Notes under the pieces: generated by a model | Databases searched by the model: none | What the model was told of the DNA's origin: nothing | The model's input: only the letters and a program-made list of their open reading frames with translations | Assembly: GCA_019916065.1 (NCBI GenBank) | Contig: CM034241.1 | Coordinates: 19,483,541-19,547,540, forward strand | DNA length: 64,000 nucleotides | Direction of reading: 5' to 3' | From: Vitellaria paradoxa | Taxonomy: Eukaryota > Streptophyta > Magnoliopsida > Ericales > Sapotaceae | Part shown: one piece after another, positions 12,200 through 24,100 of the stretch | How the letters are laid out: the number at the start of each line of letters is the position of its first letter | Numbering within the stretch: position 1 is the stretch's first letter | Program-made: the position numbers and the translations under genes

Positions 12200-12270
12200 A
12201 GCAAGAATTAAACCGACTTTCTCAACTAAGTTTTAAAGAGGTGTAGAAAAAAACTCAAGGCTCTGAAAAA
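12200..12270. repeat. Right ~71-bp direct repeat
   Basis: Mate of 9550-9621. Begins AGCAAGAATTAAACCGAC and ends GGCTCTGAAAAA. Sits 150 bp from the HISN4 exon at 12417. Confidence 0.85.
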
Positions 12271-12416
12271 ATGAACTTAAATTTTGAGAAGCACTCATTT
12301 TACTTGTTAACTTTATTGAACCAAGATTTAAAAAAGAAGAAACAAGAAAAGAAAATAAATAAATAATATTCAGAAGGATAGCATGCAACAGATTTTATTG
12401 GTCAAAGAAGCTATAC

Positions 12417-12515
12417 CATCACAATCAATGCAGTTTAGCAGTATTTCCCCAGCTCCCAACTCTTCAACAGCTTTTGCAAGTTCCTAAGCTCCAACTGGTC
12501 GACCCTCTCGTCTAC
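12417..12515 (-). pseudogene. HISN4: HISN4 exon: GREGRP...NCIDCDG segment, with a stop
   Basis: 99 nt. Reads GRREGRPVGA, then TAG at 12486-12484 in place of the Phe/Tyr codon, then ELAKAVEELGAGEILLNC and IDCDG. Acceptor TAAAAG and donor GATG/GTATAG are plausible. The first Gly of GGREGRP is Arg. The premature stop would remove the last ~80 residues of the barrel. Confidence 0.85.
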
Positions 12516-12599
12516 CTTTTACTTGAGGAATTGATCAACAAATACTTCTTTCAAGTATGCATAGGGCTGCTTAGGCTGGAGGGAATTGCAAGAGAAATG

Positions 12600-14160
12600 A
12601 AAACAGTAGCACTCGTGAAGGGAGTTCTTTGATCTCATTAAGTAAAACAATACAACAATCCCAAACACAATAACGAATTCAAAGGAATAGATTTTTTAAA
12701 GTTTTCACAAGATTAGTAGTTCTCCAAGTTCAAAGAAAAAAAACAGACTGCAATTGTACACAGATGCAACCATTTCTTTTATCAAAAGGAACTGACATGC
12801 AGAAAGCTCCTCGATGAAATGACCAAATGGAATAGATCATTTCAAGTATTTTGGGACAACCACATACTTGCAACTCTTTCATCCTAGTAACAGCTAGAAG
12901 CTATGATCAACAATACATCTCAATCTCATGACGTTCCATTTTTTTGATAGCTAAAGTAAAGGTTATATTAAAAATTAGCATCAAGGGGATTCCACCCACT
13001 TACAAAAGATAAACAAAGAACCCACCATGCCCATGTGTGCCATCCTAATGTGAACTCTTTAATCTCTCCACAGGTATCACTTTAGTTACCCAAAAGTCAA
13101 GATATCAGATAGGCTCAACTACCAAAACTTACAAACCTCACCAATATTCCAATAAGAGATGCTCAGACCACACGTGAAACCGTTAACTATTTGACAGTTC
13201 TATAGCAATTTAATAGGTAGGGGCATCCAGTTTCCCAATTACTTAGAGCTGATCATGGACCAAGAGGCCCGATTAGACGGCTTTTTGGGCTCACTTAGCC
13301 AAACATATAGGTCTAAATTCTTTTCAAACCACGCCCGGCTTATAATAAATATGTCCAAGTCTGATCCAACTTTACATAAATTACTTCAATTTCATATATC
13401 ATACATAACAATATTTTATTTTTTATGTATTAGGTTTACTTTTAGTGTTGAAGTGGGGATTTTTTCATATTATATTTTCTATATATAAAACATAATATAT
13501 TATAAATAAAATAAATTTCGTTAATGAAGCATTCTACAAGATGCCATCCAATTAATAGAAACTACCCCAATTAAAGGAAACCATCTAAGACTCAAATGCT
13601 CCAAAAAGTCCAAAAACTTACACATATCTAGATCAATCACTCTGAATAGCAGCTAAACAAAATAGACAAGGAAAGCACTTTCCACTTTGAACAACAGAAA
13701 TTTAGTATTTTGAAAACATCTCCTATTCCTATCACTATCTACCTTAAGCAAACAAAGATAAGATGCCAAATTTTCCTCTCTTTGGCACGGGAAGCAACCC
13801 ACCAACTCTCAAAAGCCATTTTTGGCCTCCTTAGGAAACATAATATATATTTTATTTAATAATATCCTTAACCAGCTCGTTCGAAGTCTGAGATTTGATA
13901 TTAATTCTAGCATTGGACTTGGGATTTTATTGAGGCCCAAGACAAAAGGGCGAGTCCTAATGCCCCTACAAAAGCCACACCTTAGCCCAGCTTTTGATCA
14001 ACTTTACCTTTTTCTCTCCTGTAATTTCTTAACCTTCTTAAAATATAAGAGGGGGCTAGGTCATATTTTAAAGAAAATTATAGGAGTCACTAACTTTAGG
14101 AATAAGCACTGGAGTTGAGACTTATTTAAAATAAATGAAACAGATATCATGAACGATGGA
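12600..14160. other. HISN4 intron with unassigned repeat-like sequence
   Basis: Between two HISN4 exons. 13255-13490 has an AT-rich tail, and 13822-14118 reads open for 98 codons on the plus strand but shows no domain. I see nothing to name. Confidence 0.4.
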
Positions 14161-14168
14161 AGGCTAAC

Positions 14169-14206
14169 CTTGCATTGATACCAGGCATATTCTTCACCAT
14201 TTGGAC
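14169..14206 (-). pseudogene. HISN4: HISN4 exon: PNGEEYAWYQC segment
   Basis: 38 nt with acceptor TTTGTTTCAG and donor AAG/GTTAGC. Translation is PNGEEYAWYQCK, matching the conserved segment before the GGREGRP motif of plant HISN4. No damage seen inside it. Confidence 0.8.
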
Positions 14207-15325
14207 CTGAAACAAAAATATAAAATGTGTGTTAATAGTTAACTCATTTTTTTTTATCTATTTTCTCCCTTTCAAGAAAGAAACTAGGTTTTGGGGGTGG
14301 TGCGTGGGCTTGCTTGTTGGGGGAGGGTTGTGCTGCTTGAAATGATAATGACTAGGATATCATGGCTTAGAAGACAAATAACAATCTATATAAATAAGAA
14401 CACAATTCTCTGCTCTCTCATTTGTAATTTCACATAAGCTGAAGTTGATGTTGCTTTATGTAGTTGTAATCCTCCAGAAACCTACCTACATTATTTCATG
14501 CTTGATTTTAAGGTTTTCATCTTATTTTTAGCCTGAAGTTAGCAAATAGAACAAAGAAAATTAGTTCCTCCATTACAAATTCTCTTCATTATATATGCAA
14601 AACTGCTTGCTATTGTCTCGATGAGCTGTAGGTTTCATATTAAATCAAACCTTATGATGCACATAAAATGACATGCAATGCAAGAAATTAGATACCTCTG
14701 CAAGTCACAATTATTTCCATACAAATTGCAGCACTCTATGACTCTCCTGGGCATAGGTTTTTGTGTTACTAATTTCGACTTGTTGGCTAAGAACTAGAAA
14801 CTCTTCTTTGTGAGATAAGACACGACAACAATAAAAATTGAAGATTTGAATTTTGACCATATACAAAACCATTCCCAGATTTAAAGTTCTCTAATACTCT
14901 CTCTCAACAAACTTGTCTCCTTCAATACCTCAAAAGAAAATTCAAGGTTTTATATCCCAATTCTTTCATTGAATATTCTTAAATTCCACTAAATAATTCC
15001 TGATCAAACTAGATTCTCAAACTTGAATTCATATGTAAAATCAGACAATATAAAACTTAGCCAAAAAAAAAAAGCCAATCAGCGAGGTAACTTGTAGGAT
15101 GCCAGAGAATATTCCAATCTAATAGTTACGATGTTAGAATTAGAAATTTCCTAGTGCAAGAAAATAGCAACTAACAAGTGCATGAGAATAGCAATTGACA
15201 AATTACTGGGTGTAAACAGGAGTCTCAATGAACACTGGCAACAAAATGGCAAGCCTATAAGCAGGAAGTTCTAAATCAACCAAATAAAAAAGAATATTCA
15301 TGGGTCTCCTTACTAGTGTTCTTAC
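14207..15325. other. HISN4 intron, no feature recognised
   Basis: AT-rich sequence between two preserved exons. No ORF, no terminal repeats seen. The small exon that the family has here (RVTNPG) was looked for and not found. Confidence 0.4.
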
Positions 15326-15399
15326 TTAACAGCCATGAACTCTATTTCATCAGGATTCTTCAAGTAAACCCTACAAGGATCAATACTTACAACCACTAT
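15326..15399 (-). pseudogene. HISN4: HISN4 exon: VVVSIDP segment
   Basis: 74 nt, open in the expected phase: IVVVSIDPCRVYLKNPDEIE then FMAV, against the family's AVVVSIDPRRVYV. Acceptor ATTGCAG and donor AA/GTAAGA are both canonical, so this exon looks well preserved. A Cys replaces the first Arg of DPRR. Confidence 0.8.
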
Positions 15400-15785
15400 C
15401 TGCAATATAACGATAAATCAACTAATTACAGAAGCAAAAATCTGCGATAAGAGGTAATTCTACTATCATTCAATGGATGCATGTCCGTAGTGCATTAGTG
15501 CATAAGATTTACAAGTGCAATATGGTGCATGCTTAATAACAAAGGAAGCTATACCCTTTAATCACAAAATACAGTTTGAAATATAACAGTGGCCTCTCCC
15601 AGCAGAGAATCCCATCAATCGTGTACCCAATTAATAAGCGTATCATTAATAGAGCTCAAAAAATATATGATTGTAGAGTGCATTTTCATAAATTTTATTC
15701 CTTTCAGACATTAACATCAGCAATTTATCCTTGCCTCTTACTTATTTCCTCTTTGGCAAGGTTAATTGTAACATTCTTCCCCCCC

Positions 15786-18530
15786 TTTTTTTTGAAAGGT
15801 GAAAATAAATATATTAAAAGCAATAAAAATTACAAAATCTATGGGGCATACCCCTCTATTTACATAAAAGCTCAAAACCAGCCATCACTTGACAGCTATG
15901 CCGGACAAAGCATAACATATGAGCACCTCACAACAAACAACAAAGGATTCTCACTCAAAAGAAAACAACACTTCAATGTTGGAGAAGCATCTACGGCCTT
16001 AGATGCCAACCCAACAAGGAGATATAAAAGAAACAAAACCGTTAAACCAGCCGAAATCAATAGACTATATATCCAATAAATGCAACATTCCAGCACACAG
16101 AGAACCAACCATCAAACCAATAGCAACTTCAGCTGAAGGTGATCAACAATAGCAACATCAAATTAATTCCTTCAGCAGACTTCCCATTTGCAGTAGAAGG
16201 TGTAGCAAATCATGTGTTAAGAAACCCGGATCAGCAAATACACGTCCAACCAATAGCTGTATAGTACCAAACCATGTACCACATGCAACCAATACAACAC
16301 TCGTAAAATAGTCCACCACACATCAACATAATCATACCAGCGACTAAAATACCATGCCAAGAATCATAACCTTGTAAATGGAATGTTAAAAGCAACAAAT
16401 ACCACAACACCCCAGAATACAAACTCAGGAATGAGTAATTTGCAGCACAATTAAAGAACACCAGTGAAGGGATAAAGGAAGCAGATTGCTCATCTAATAC
16501 CCATAGCAATATTCCACACAAGCATGGTACCCAAAGCATTATGCAATACTGCTCATCACAGCAGAAAATGAAGCAGATCATACAAATTCATCACACCATA
16601 GTCAGCAGCTTCATCAATCTTCACCAAATCATCAAACACCCTGCAAGAAGTATCTCAACTCCAAATGACAACCTCCAATTAAATCGTCACCGTACCAGCA
16701 GCCGCATAAATCAAGACTAGCAACAAATCAGCCCCCAGCCACATCCAGATAAGTAGGAAACACAGCATTAAGGAAATCCCAAAGTTGAATCGAACCAGAG
16801 GAAATATTAATACCAAACACCAGGAAACAGAGGCATCGAATCAGCAAAGTCATCAAGATGGTGTCACAAAGCAATTCCAGATCAATACTAAATAGCATAG
16901 AAACCAGATTAGCAAATATTGACAACATCGAACCAGCAATAAGCACCCATTGATTGAAGGATCATCATGTCAAATAAATGGGCAAATCAGCAACTTTGGC
17001 ATCACTGAGCATCGTGAACCACACCAGAAGCAAAGTGACAAGCAAATGCCCCAAGTGTAGTGCCCAATCAAACATAGCAAGTGCAATTAGCAACAAACAA
17101 GTACAGAATTGACATCATGAAACTGCAAGAAGCATCCCATCTCCAAACTACCAACATACATCAGTATCCTACACTAGAGTTTCAAAGCTAGACCAGCCAT
17201 ACCACATCATGCATCTCAGGTAATTGAAACAAAGAAATCTGAAGTACCAAGAGCTGCATTCAAACCTCAGAAACCAATCCAGTATACAGGGAAAAAAAGA
17301 AACATTAAACATGCATTAAACCAATAGAGGGAACCAACAAGAACTTGCATCCACACATCAGACCATCAACCATGCAGCAGCATTTAAAGAGCACTAGAGA
17401 GGACAAGCAAATAAAGATCTCAGTCATGACATCACACCCAAGCACACCAGTATGGTGCATTTTGTCCACCAAAACAAATTCCACCAAAAAAACTTCAACA
17501 AAATATTCCAACCTAACTTAGACACTAGCATGAATTTGCATATATTTCAACAAATCCCAGAAGCTACAACATAATACCGATTGCCACTAACCTATATTCA
17601 GTCCAGATCCTGCAAGAAGATAATAAACCAAAACAACAGCAAGACCATATTAAGTGCAAATCAATACATTCTGCACACCACAGGCCCAAAGCACCAAACA
17701 CACCCAGACTGCCACACCAATCAATCAGAAACAGAACACTCCAGGAGCATATTCCACCAGCCACCAACCATCATTAGTCTTCATCAATCACCTGCTCAAA
17801 AACACCAAGATACCACTGTCAACATCTGTAGACAAACCCCATTCAAGAGCTATCTCCAGCAATGAGCAGCCAACAACAAATTAAAGAACAAACAGGACTA
17901 ATCCTGCAGCAAATCATACAACCAAACAACCATGCTACAACATAACATAAGGAAAATTTGGAAAATTAGGAAGAAGCACTCCAACAAAACGACCATGCTA
18001 CAACATTCCAAGCAGCTAATCTTATCAGAAGGAAAATTAGGAAGAAGCTCTCCCCAGTGTACTACTCAACCCCTCGTTTTTCCCACTCTTTTTCTTTTCA
18101 AGTTCATCAATCAAAGTAATTTTCTCAACCAAAGGGTTAAGGTAGACTGGGACTGAAAGACAATCAGATAAAGGAGATAAATTTGCTGCATTACCTTGCA
18201 AAGACAAATCATTTGAACTAGAATTATTACACCTCCCAAAATCAGTATTCTCTGGAGTTTGCTGCTGTATATGAGCAGAATTGTTAGGAATAATAGGCAC
18301 AACCTTGGATGATCCATTTTCAATTTGAAGAACAGCATCATCCGAAAACTCAAAGGAGCTGGGTGACCTTTTCCCAACATCATCAACATCCTGCTCTCTT
18401 TTAATTCCATGTTTCCACCAGAATTAATTTCATCACCATTTAAAACATCAAAAGGATTGGTAGTAGAGCACACAGGAATGGGATTAGAATCCTCATATAA
18501 AAGGGTTCCATCGTCGTCATCGCTTCTTAA
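15786..18530 (-). mobile_element. LINE derivative: ORF1 tail joined to a long 3' UTR, no ORF2
   Basis: On the minus strand the element ends with poly(A) (T9 at 15786-15794 on plus). GGGGTATGCCCC, a small stem-loop shared with two other LINE ends here, lies about 50 nt before it. From about 15860 to 17950 it is a CA/TG-rich untranslated stretch rich in GCAAATCAGCAA-like words. From about 18480 to 18040 it encodes an ORF1 tail: TNPFDVLNGDEINSGGNMEL, then a shift to FDDAV-like and VPIIPNNSAHIQQQTPENTD and LPLVEKITLIDELEKK-type sequence. Neither endonuclease nor reverse transcriptase is present between them. The homologous 3' UTR at 55904-57600 follows a normal ORF2 end. Confidence 0.7.
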
Positions 18531-18533
18531 TTA

Positions 18534-18622
18534 AAATTCTTTCTTTCTTAGAAGCTGGAAGAATCATTACTTACATGCCATCTTTCTTTCTTAGAAGCTG
18601 GAAGCATCATTACTTACATGCC
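18534..18622. repeat. Short tandem duplication, ~47-bp unit
   Basis: TTCTTTCTTAGAAGCTGGAA(G) ATCATTACTTACATGCC occurs twice head to tail, with one substitution (AGAATC/AGCATC). It lies next to the LINE 5' edge and could be a remnant of its insertion. Confidence 0.7.
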
Positions 18623-18689
18623 AGAAAGGGCACCCAATAATCAATTTGAATATGAGAAAAAAGAAAAAAGAGAAAAAAAAAATAATAAA

Positions 18690-20772
18690 CAATGTGTGTT
18701 ATTAGATTAAATCAAAATCCAATAAGTTATTGTTTGACATTAGCTTGTAAGGTCATCCTATTTACCTTGTATGGTCCAACCACTTCAAATTCAATTGAGC
18801 ATTCGTTGTGTTTGTATATGTTTTATTAATAGGATCTCTAAGAGTCTGCAAGAAATAATATTTGCAAGCAGAATGCATCAAAAAATCTTTACTGTCAAAA
18901 AATATAAATTAAGTAAAGCAAGCACTAGATAATACATACAGAGGAGAACAAGAAATTCAGAAAAGGAAATTAATCTTTACCTGACCTGATATTGGTCATT
19001 TTGATGTAGGGTTGAGTAGAAAAAAGAAAGGGTCAAAGAAGAAGAAGAAGAAGAAGAAGAGAAGAATGAGGGGAGGGAAAAGTAGGAGAGAAAGTAATCA
19101 GAATTATTTAATCAATCGATCAATGTTCAACTAACCTAATTAGGGTTTTAAATAGAAAATATCATGGGCCTAACACAAAGGCCTAAAATAAAATAAACCT
19201 ACTATTAAAATAGCCCAAAACAAATGGGTCCAAAATAATAAATAAAATAAAATCTAATTAAGTAAAATAAATATTAATAATCAGTCCATAATAATAATGG
19301 CTGGGCCTCCTTGGCCCGACGTCCATACACACGTCCATATCATTTACTGGTGTCCACACCACATTTGTATTGTTCCTCCAACATCAACATTAAGCATAAC
19401 ACAAGGATAAGAAACAGTCAACTTCTTTTTTGAGTTTCTGAAATATATGGTTCGCCGAAATCAAAGTGATACTAAAGATGATGCCACGAAAACATTGTAT
19501 AGCGTTATTGATAAACAACAAGAAATTTACAACAAAAAGATAGAAGAATAATATAAACATTAGAACTTATGATATACAATGGATTAAACAATAATGTAAA
19601 TTGGTAAAAGAAAAGATACACTTTGTTTTGAACATATAGTTCTCTGGAAATGATTTAGGTAAAGCACAGCAGGTAACATTTGTGTCTAATTCAAGTGGTC
19701 GTCCAATTTTCTCAACTAGTAAATGAGCATTTTAAATTATCTATGCACCAATATATGTAACTACACCTGTCATTTCCATAGAGTACCATCTTGCACCCCT
19801 GAACTCAAACCATGTGAAGGATATATTTTTAGATAACAAAGCATAATAGGGAACCAAAATCATAAGCAAAATCATGAAACTAGATAATAACATGACTCAC
19901 TTGCACATCACATATCCATAGAATGAATTCAAAATACGCTTGTGAGCCAATTGTAAAGAATCATAAAGTACTACCATTTACCATAAACATTACAAGCAAG
20001 GCTATTTTACCTGTGACTAAAGAAAAATTTACTGAATTAAAATATTCAAGGTGAAGAAAATAGAAGGAAGAGAGCTCGAGCGATCATACTTATGCTTCTT
20101 GAATCTTTATAGAATTTCCACTTGCCTTTGCTTCTGGTAACTTTCACTTCCAAACCTTATTGAGTCCTTTGTAAAGACTGCTTGGAATTCAAAAACTAAA
20201 TACTGCTATAATTGAATCTTTAATTAGACCAAAACTATGTGACATGGAATTTCAGATCTATAAGAGCATTTTTTTCATGTCATTTGCACATGGCCTATAT
20301 TTCATGTTCAATATTATTAAGAAAAGTCAATGAGTCATGGATTACATCAACAAATGTTGTGTCAGCTTATGACGTTATTGAGCATTGTTCTACCGTGGCA
20401 AACATTTAATAGACTGACCACATAGAAAAATACCTTATCCCCCTAAACTACTTTGTTATTGTATTCTCATATAAAAGAGAAATGTAGAATTATCACAATC
20501 TAAAGAGTATTTCCTTTCAACGAAATCAACTTGAAGTTGAATTATTAATTTATAATTGCATTGCCAAGTGAACAAGACACCCCACTCTAAGTAATTGGAC
20601 TTACCAAATAAATGACCAAAGTTGAGAGAAACCATAGCCAAAAGTGAAGGAAGGAGATATATGATTTTTATTAATAAACATACATATCAAGAGAGGAGGA
20701 GACATACGTTCCTAATGATAAAAAAAGATATCAATCTAATGAGTAACGAAAACTTATTGTTTTCAAGAAAGC
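18690..20772 (-). pseudogene. POL2A: DNA polymerase epsilon catalytic subunit fragment, left inverted arm
   Basis: The full protein (about 2,200 residues) is the leading-strand replicase. Four exons of its polymerase domain are readable on the minus strand. About 20178-20094: KGLNKVWK, stop, KLPEAKASGNSIKIQEA. 19979-19901: [20 protein letters not shown] then GYVMC. 19798-19621: GARWYSMEMTGVVTYIGA, then stops at TAG and TAA, then [17 protein letters not shown]. 19437-19362 plus 19001-18986: KKKLTVSYPCVMLNVDV and, after a solo LTR insertion, NDQYQ. The donor AA/GTGAGT and acceptor GAGTTCAG of the exon 2/3 intron are intact. Stops and a base loss make it a pseudogene. Family residues DTDGIW are DTNVTC here, so a catalytic Asp is lost. 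The arm is matched in inverted orientation by 37553-39592. Confidence 0.9.
19002..19361. mobile_element. Solo LTR, 360 bp, with 5-bp target duplication CATTT
   Basis: Begins TGATGTAGGGTTGAGTAG and ends GGTGTCCACACCA, giving TG...CA ends. CATTT stands directly on both sides (18997-19001 and 19362-19366). The right arm has no insertion at the matching exon position, so the borders are confirmed by an empty site. It contains a (GAA)n tract at about 19038-19062. Which superfamily it comes from is not clear. Confidence 0.85.
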
Positions 20773-20982
20773 TTGATGCCTTGATTGAAAATGGTTCTAT
20801 TGCAAGTAAGTTTAAAATGGAAAATTCGTACTACCATCTTCGCAAACTTCTAGCACCTAGAGTTGACGAACACTAGAATCATAATATAAGAAATTCCAAT
20901 TCGAGCAAGATAAATTATCCAAAAGGCAATTATTCAACAATATCAACTGCAGGTGAGTTTAAAATGCTAATATAGCAAGTAA
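20773..20982. other. Short unassigned stretch between POL2 arm and MITE
   Basis: Continues an open stretch on the plus strand (20622-20876) that overlaps the arm; no domain. The right arm stops matching at about 20772. Confidence 0.4.
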
Positions 20983-20990
20983 CAAATGGC

Positions 20991-21612
20991 TTATGAAGCC
21001 CGGATACTTCAAATTAGGCGCCGCACTTGTATCAGATACTTCGGGGATACAGATACGGCTAGGATACGGCTGGATACGTATCGGATATGCCACGTGGCGT
21101 ATCCTAATTTTTTATTTTAAATTTTGCATGGGATACAGCTAGGATACGGGAAGGATACTTCCAGGATACGGCGGGGGTCCAAATGTAATAATTTAAACCT
21201 TTTTGGGATACAATTGATATGATAAAATTTTAGTAGGGGCCAAACTATAATTAACTAAAATAGATTGATATGATTGAAGTTTGATCTAACTAAAATTTAG
21301 GAAATGAAAAAACTATTTTTATTTTGGGATCTATGAAATTGTATTATATTTGTGCTTTGTGTATGAATGATGTTGGTAGTTTTGAGTATGAATGATGTTA
21401 ATTTATGGATAAAATAGTATTTTTCAAGCTATATAATTGTTATTTATAAAATGTTTAGTAGTATATACATGCTATCTTCAAAATTATTTTAAATAAAATA
21501 TATATTTTATTTTTTTTTTGCCGTATCTTTGCCGTACTCGTACCCTCATTTTTTGAAAATTGCCGTATCCCGTACGCATACCCACTCCCGTATCCGTATC
21601 CGTGCTTCATAG
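20991..21612. mobile_element. hAT-type MITE, copy 1, with 8-bp target duplication CAAATGGC
   Basis: Ends TTATGAAGCCCGGATAC and (reverse complement) CTATGAAGCACGGATACG. CAAATGGC flanks both sides (20983-20990, 21613-21620). An 8-bp duplication fits hAT. Subterminal parts are packed with GGATACGG-type words; the middle is AT-rich. The second copy is at 49626-50270 in the opposite orientation. Confidence 0.8.
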
Positions 21613-21620
21613 CAAATGGC

Positions 21621-22739
21621 CATAAGGGACACTGTTTATTAGGTTTCACCAAGTTGTTGTTGGCATTTCAGGCATATTTATTTGTATGATACTTCAAAAC
21701 ATTTTTTAATATACATTTAAAAACTATATATCAATTGGAATACAAATTTTCATGGATCCCCCTCTTGTTCTCAGCTAGTATTATTTCAAATAATTCTTTT
21801 CCAACATTCACTTTGTAAACAAACATGTATACAACAAAATGAAGAAACTTACCAATGGCCATGTGCAATGCAAGCCATGTAAACTTGAATAAAAAAACCA
21901 AACTACAAATTATGTCTAAATGGTGGTAACAAGTTATATATGCAAAACACGTTATGTTACGCATTGTGAACTCAAAGAAATGGCATAGAACTTGAAGACT
22001 TAGCAATGTATTTAGGCAGTAATTGTAGGTAGAACAGAAGCAGCTTAAAAGTAGGATCCCACAATAATACATGCACATTTCCTCGTAGATTTTAATCAGA
22101 ACACTGGATTACTAATCCATTAACTAAATCAAACATTACAAAGTTATAAATGAAGCTCTATTTATATTTGGACAAGCATCGTCAGATTCAACTTAACTAA
22201 AAACAGTCCTAGAACCTTTAATTTAAAGTATTCGAAAGAAGAAACAAAACTAAGGAACCGATAATGCAAAGTTCCATGCTAAAGGTTTTCTCTTCTAACT
22301 ACTTCCCTAACCCCAGAAATTTCATTTATCTCCATTGTCTTAACAGTCAAATGAACAATAAGCAAAACGTGCAATGCCAGTTAGACACGAATTGTAATCG
22401 ATTGACTGGATGCAATAAAGTTTTACAATACTGCTCTAAATTAATTTATAAACTAGATTCGATTGCGTTGAAATGATATAGGTATATAATTGTGGATTAA
22501 TCCGAATCAGTAGAGAGTAGAAAGCAAATGAAACAGAGATCAAAAATCGACCTGAGGGATTGCTTCTATTTGGACCGATTCTGTTTCTTAGACTTCCTCC
22601 ATCTCTTTGTACTTGAACCTTCAAAATTGTTAGGGGGTGAGGGGGAGTTGTCCGTTGGAACTGATCGACCACCATTGACGATATATAGCCGTTGAAACAA
22701 AATGGCAGTTAGCAATGGTCTTGCCTGAAACCCTATCTG
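21621..22739. other. Non-coding, one open stretch of unknown meaning
   Basis: No recognised domain. On the minus strand 22675-22553 opens with ATG and reads MVVDQFQRTTPPHPLTILKV before a CTCAG/GTCGAT junction, which could be a first exon or chance. 22160-22440 is plain AT-rich sequence. Confidence 0.35.
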
Positions 22740-23910
22740 TGACGATTTTTGAAATTATGATTAATATAATTTTGTTAATTAATATATTTGATAAATAATT
22801 TGATATATTAAATTAAATGTTGATAAAATTAAATACTCATTAAATTATATTTGATATATTTTATATAAATAAAAATAATATATTATTAATTTAATATATT
22901 AATATATTTTTAGTTAATTAAATTAATTTGATTTAATTAATTTGATTAATTAAATTTAATAATTAAATTATTTTTCAAAATAATTTAATTCAATAAAAAT
23001 AAAAATATATCCAATATAATTTAATTATATTATTTATATAATATATTATTAATTTAGTATATTAATATATTTTTAGTTAATTAAATTAATTTGATTAATT
23101 AAATTTAATTATTTTAATTATATTATTTTTTCAAAATAATTTAATTCAACAAAAATAAAAATATATTAAATATAATTTATTTTTATTATTCATTAAAAAT
23201 AATTTATATTAGATTATTTTTAAATTATTTACTTATTTAATTACGTTTTTTATTAAAAATAATTTAATTCAATAAAAAGAAAATATATTAACTATAATTT
23301 ATTATATTATTTATCAAAAATAATTTAATAAAATATTTTTATATTAATTTAACTAATTAATTCTAATCATAATTAATATAATTTAGTTAATATGTTTAAT
23401 ATATAATTTGATATATTAAATTAATTATTGATAAAATTAATTATTAATTAAATTATATTTAATATATTTTTATATAAATATAAATTATATTTAATATATT
23501 TTTATATAAATAAAAATTATATATTATTAATTTAACATATTAATATATTTTTATATATTAACTAAATTTCTTATTGAATAATAATATATTTAGTGGTGAG
23601 AGACGGTGGCCAGATATTGGTAGCAACCGGCGAACGGTAGTGCTTGATGGTTGTGATTGGTAGTGATTGTGTAAAAAAAATAGAAATTGAAAATGAGAAC
23701 TTGAAAAAAATATCTTTTCTATATTTTCATAATTTTTTAAAATTTTTAAAATAGTTTTTATTTTTTTGAAAATTAAAAACTGAAAGCTAAAAATAAATTT
23801 ATCAAATCAGTTTTTATGCTTAATTTTCAAAAAAAAAAAAAAAGAAAACAAAAATTAAAATTTGAAAACAAAATAGTTGCTAAACAGTCCTTATCAAACG
23901 AACCCTAACT
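22740..23910. mobile_element. AT-rich non-autonomous element with GTTTGATAAGGACTGTTTAG end
   Basis: The right end, reverse-complemented, reads GGTTCGTTTGATAAGGACTG, a border style shared by many plant non-coding elements. About 800 bp inside is built from words like TTTAATTAAATTAATTTGA and ATATATTATTAATTTA. No ORF. The left border is not sharp. Confidence 0.4.
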
Positions 23911-24058
23911 AAGTCACCATAATAGGCGGCAAAGTTGCTATTTCTCTATTAAACAATCAAATAAAACAACTCACAAACCCTATTGCAATCACCGACCAGA
24001 AACTAGAAAAGAAAAAATAGTGTTAAAAAAAATAGATGTACTTACCTAAAATTTGCAC

Positions 24059-24060
24059 AA

Positions 24061-24098
<38 letters not shown>
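24059..24098. repeat. (AAT)n microsatellite
   Basis: About 13 uninterrupted AAT units. Confidence 0.95.

Positions 24099-24100
<2 letters not shown>

Larger units (their letters stand above)
8966..15399 (-). pseudogene. HISN4: HISN4 (imidazole glycerol phosphate synthase hisHF) pseudogene locus
   Basis: The plant enzyme is a plastid glutamine amidotransferase-cyclase that converts PRFAR to imidazole glycerol phosphate and AICAR in histidine synthesis. Four exons from its C-terminal cyclase (HisF) half are readable on the minus strand, in gene order: VVVSIDP at 15326-15399, NGEEYAWYQC at 14169-14206, AKAVEELGAGEILLNCIDCDG at 12417-12515, and a degenerate match to the KLISDAVSIPVIASSGAG block at 8966-9035. 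The first three have proper splice borders. The short exon normally between the first two (family sequence RVTNPG) was not found. The third has an in-frame TAG and the fourth has lost codons. The amidotransferase half and the C-terminal end are absent. A 2.6-kb transposon insert lies in the intron before the last exon. Most likely a dead partial copy; the working gene should be elsewhere. Confidence 0.8.

Noticed and set aside
15576..16079. 167-codon plus-strand ORF
   Set aside because: Spans the poly(A) end and 3' UTR of a minus-strand LINE; composition is that of the UTR and no domain is present.
22436..22675. Minus-strand gene start at 22675
   Set aside because: Only one short ATG-led stretch with a doubtful splice donor; no second exon could be found downstream.
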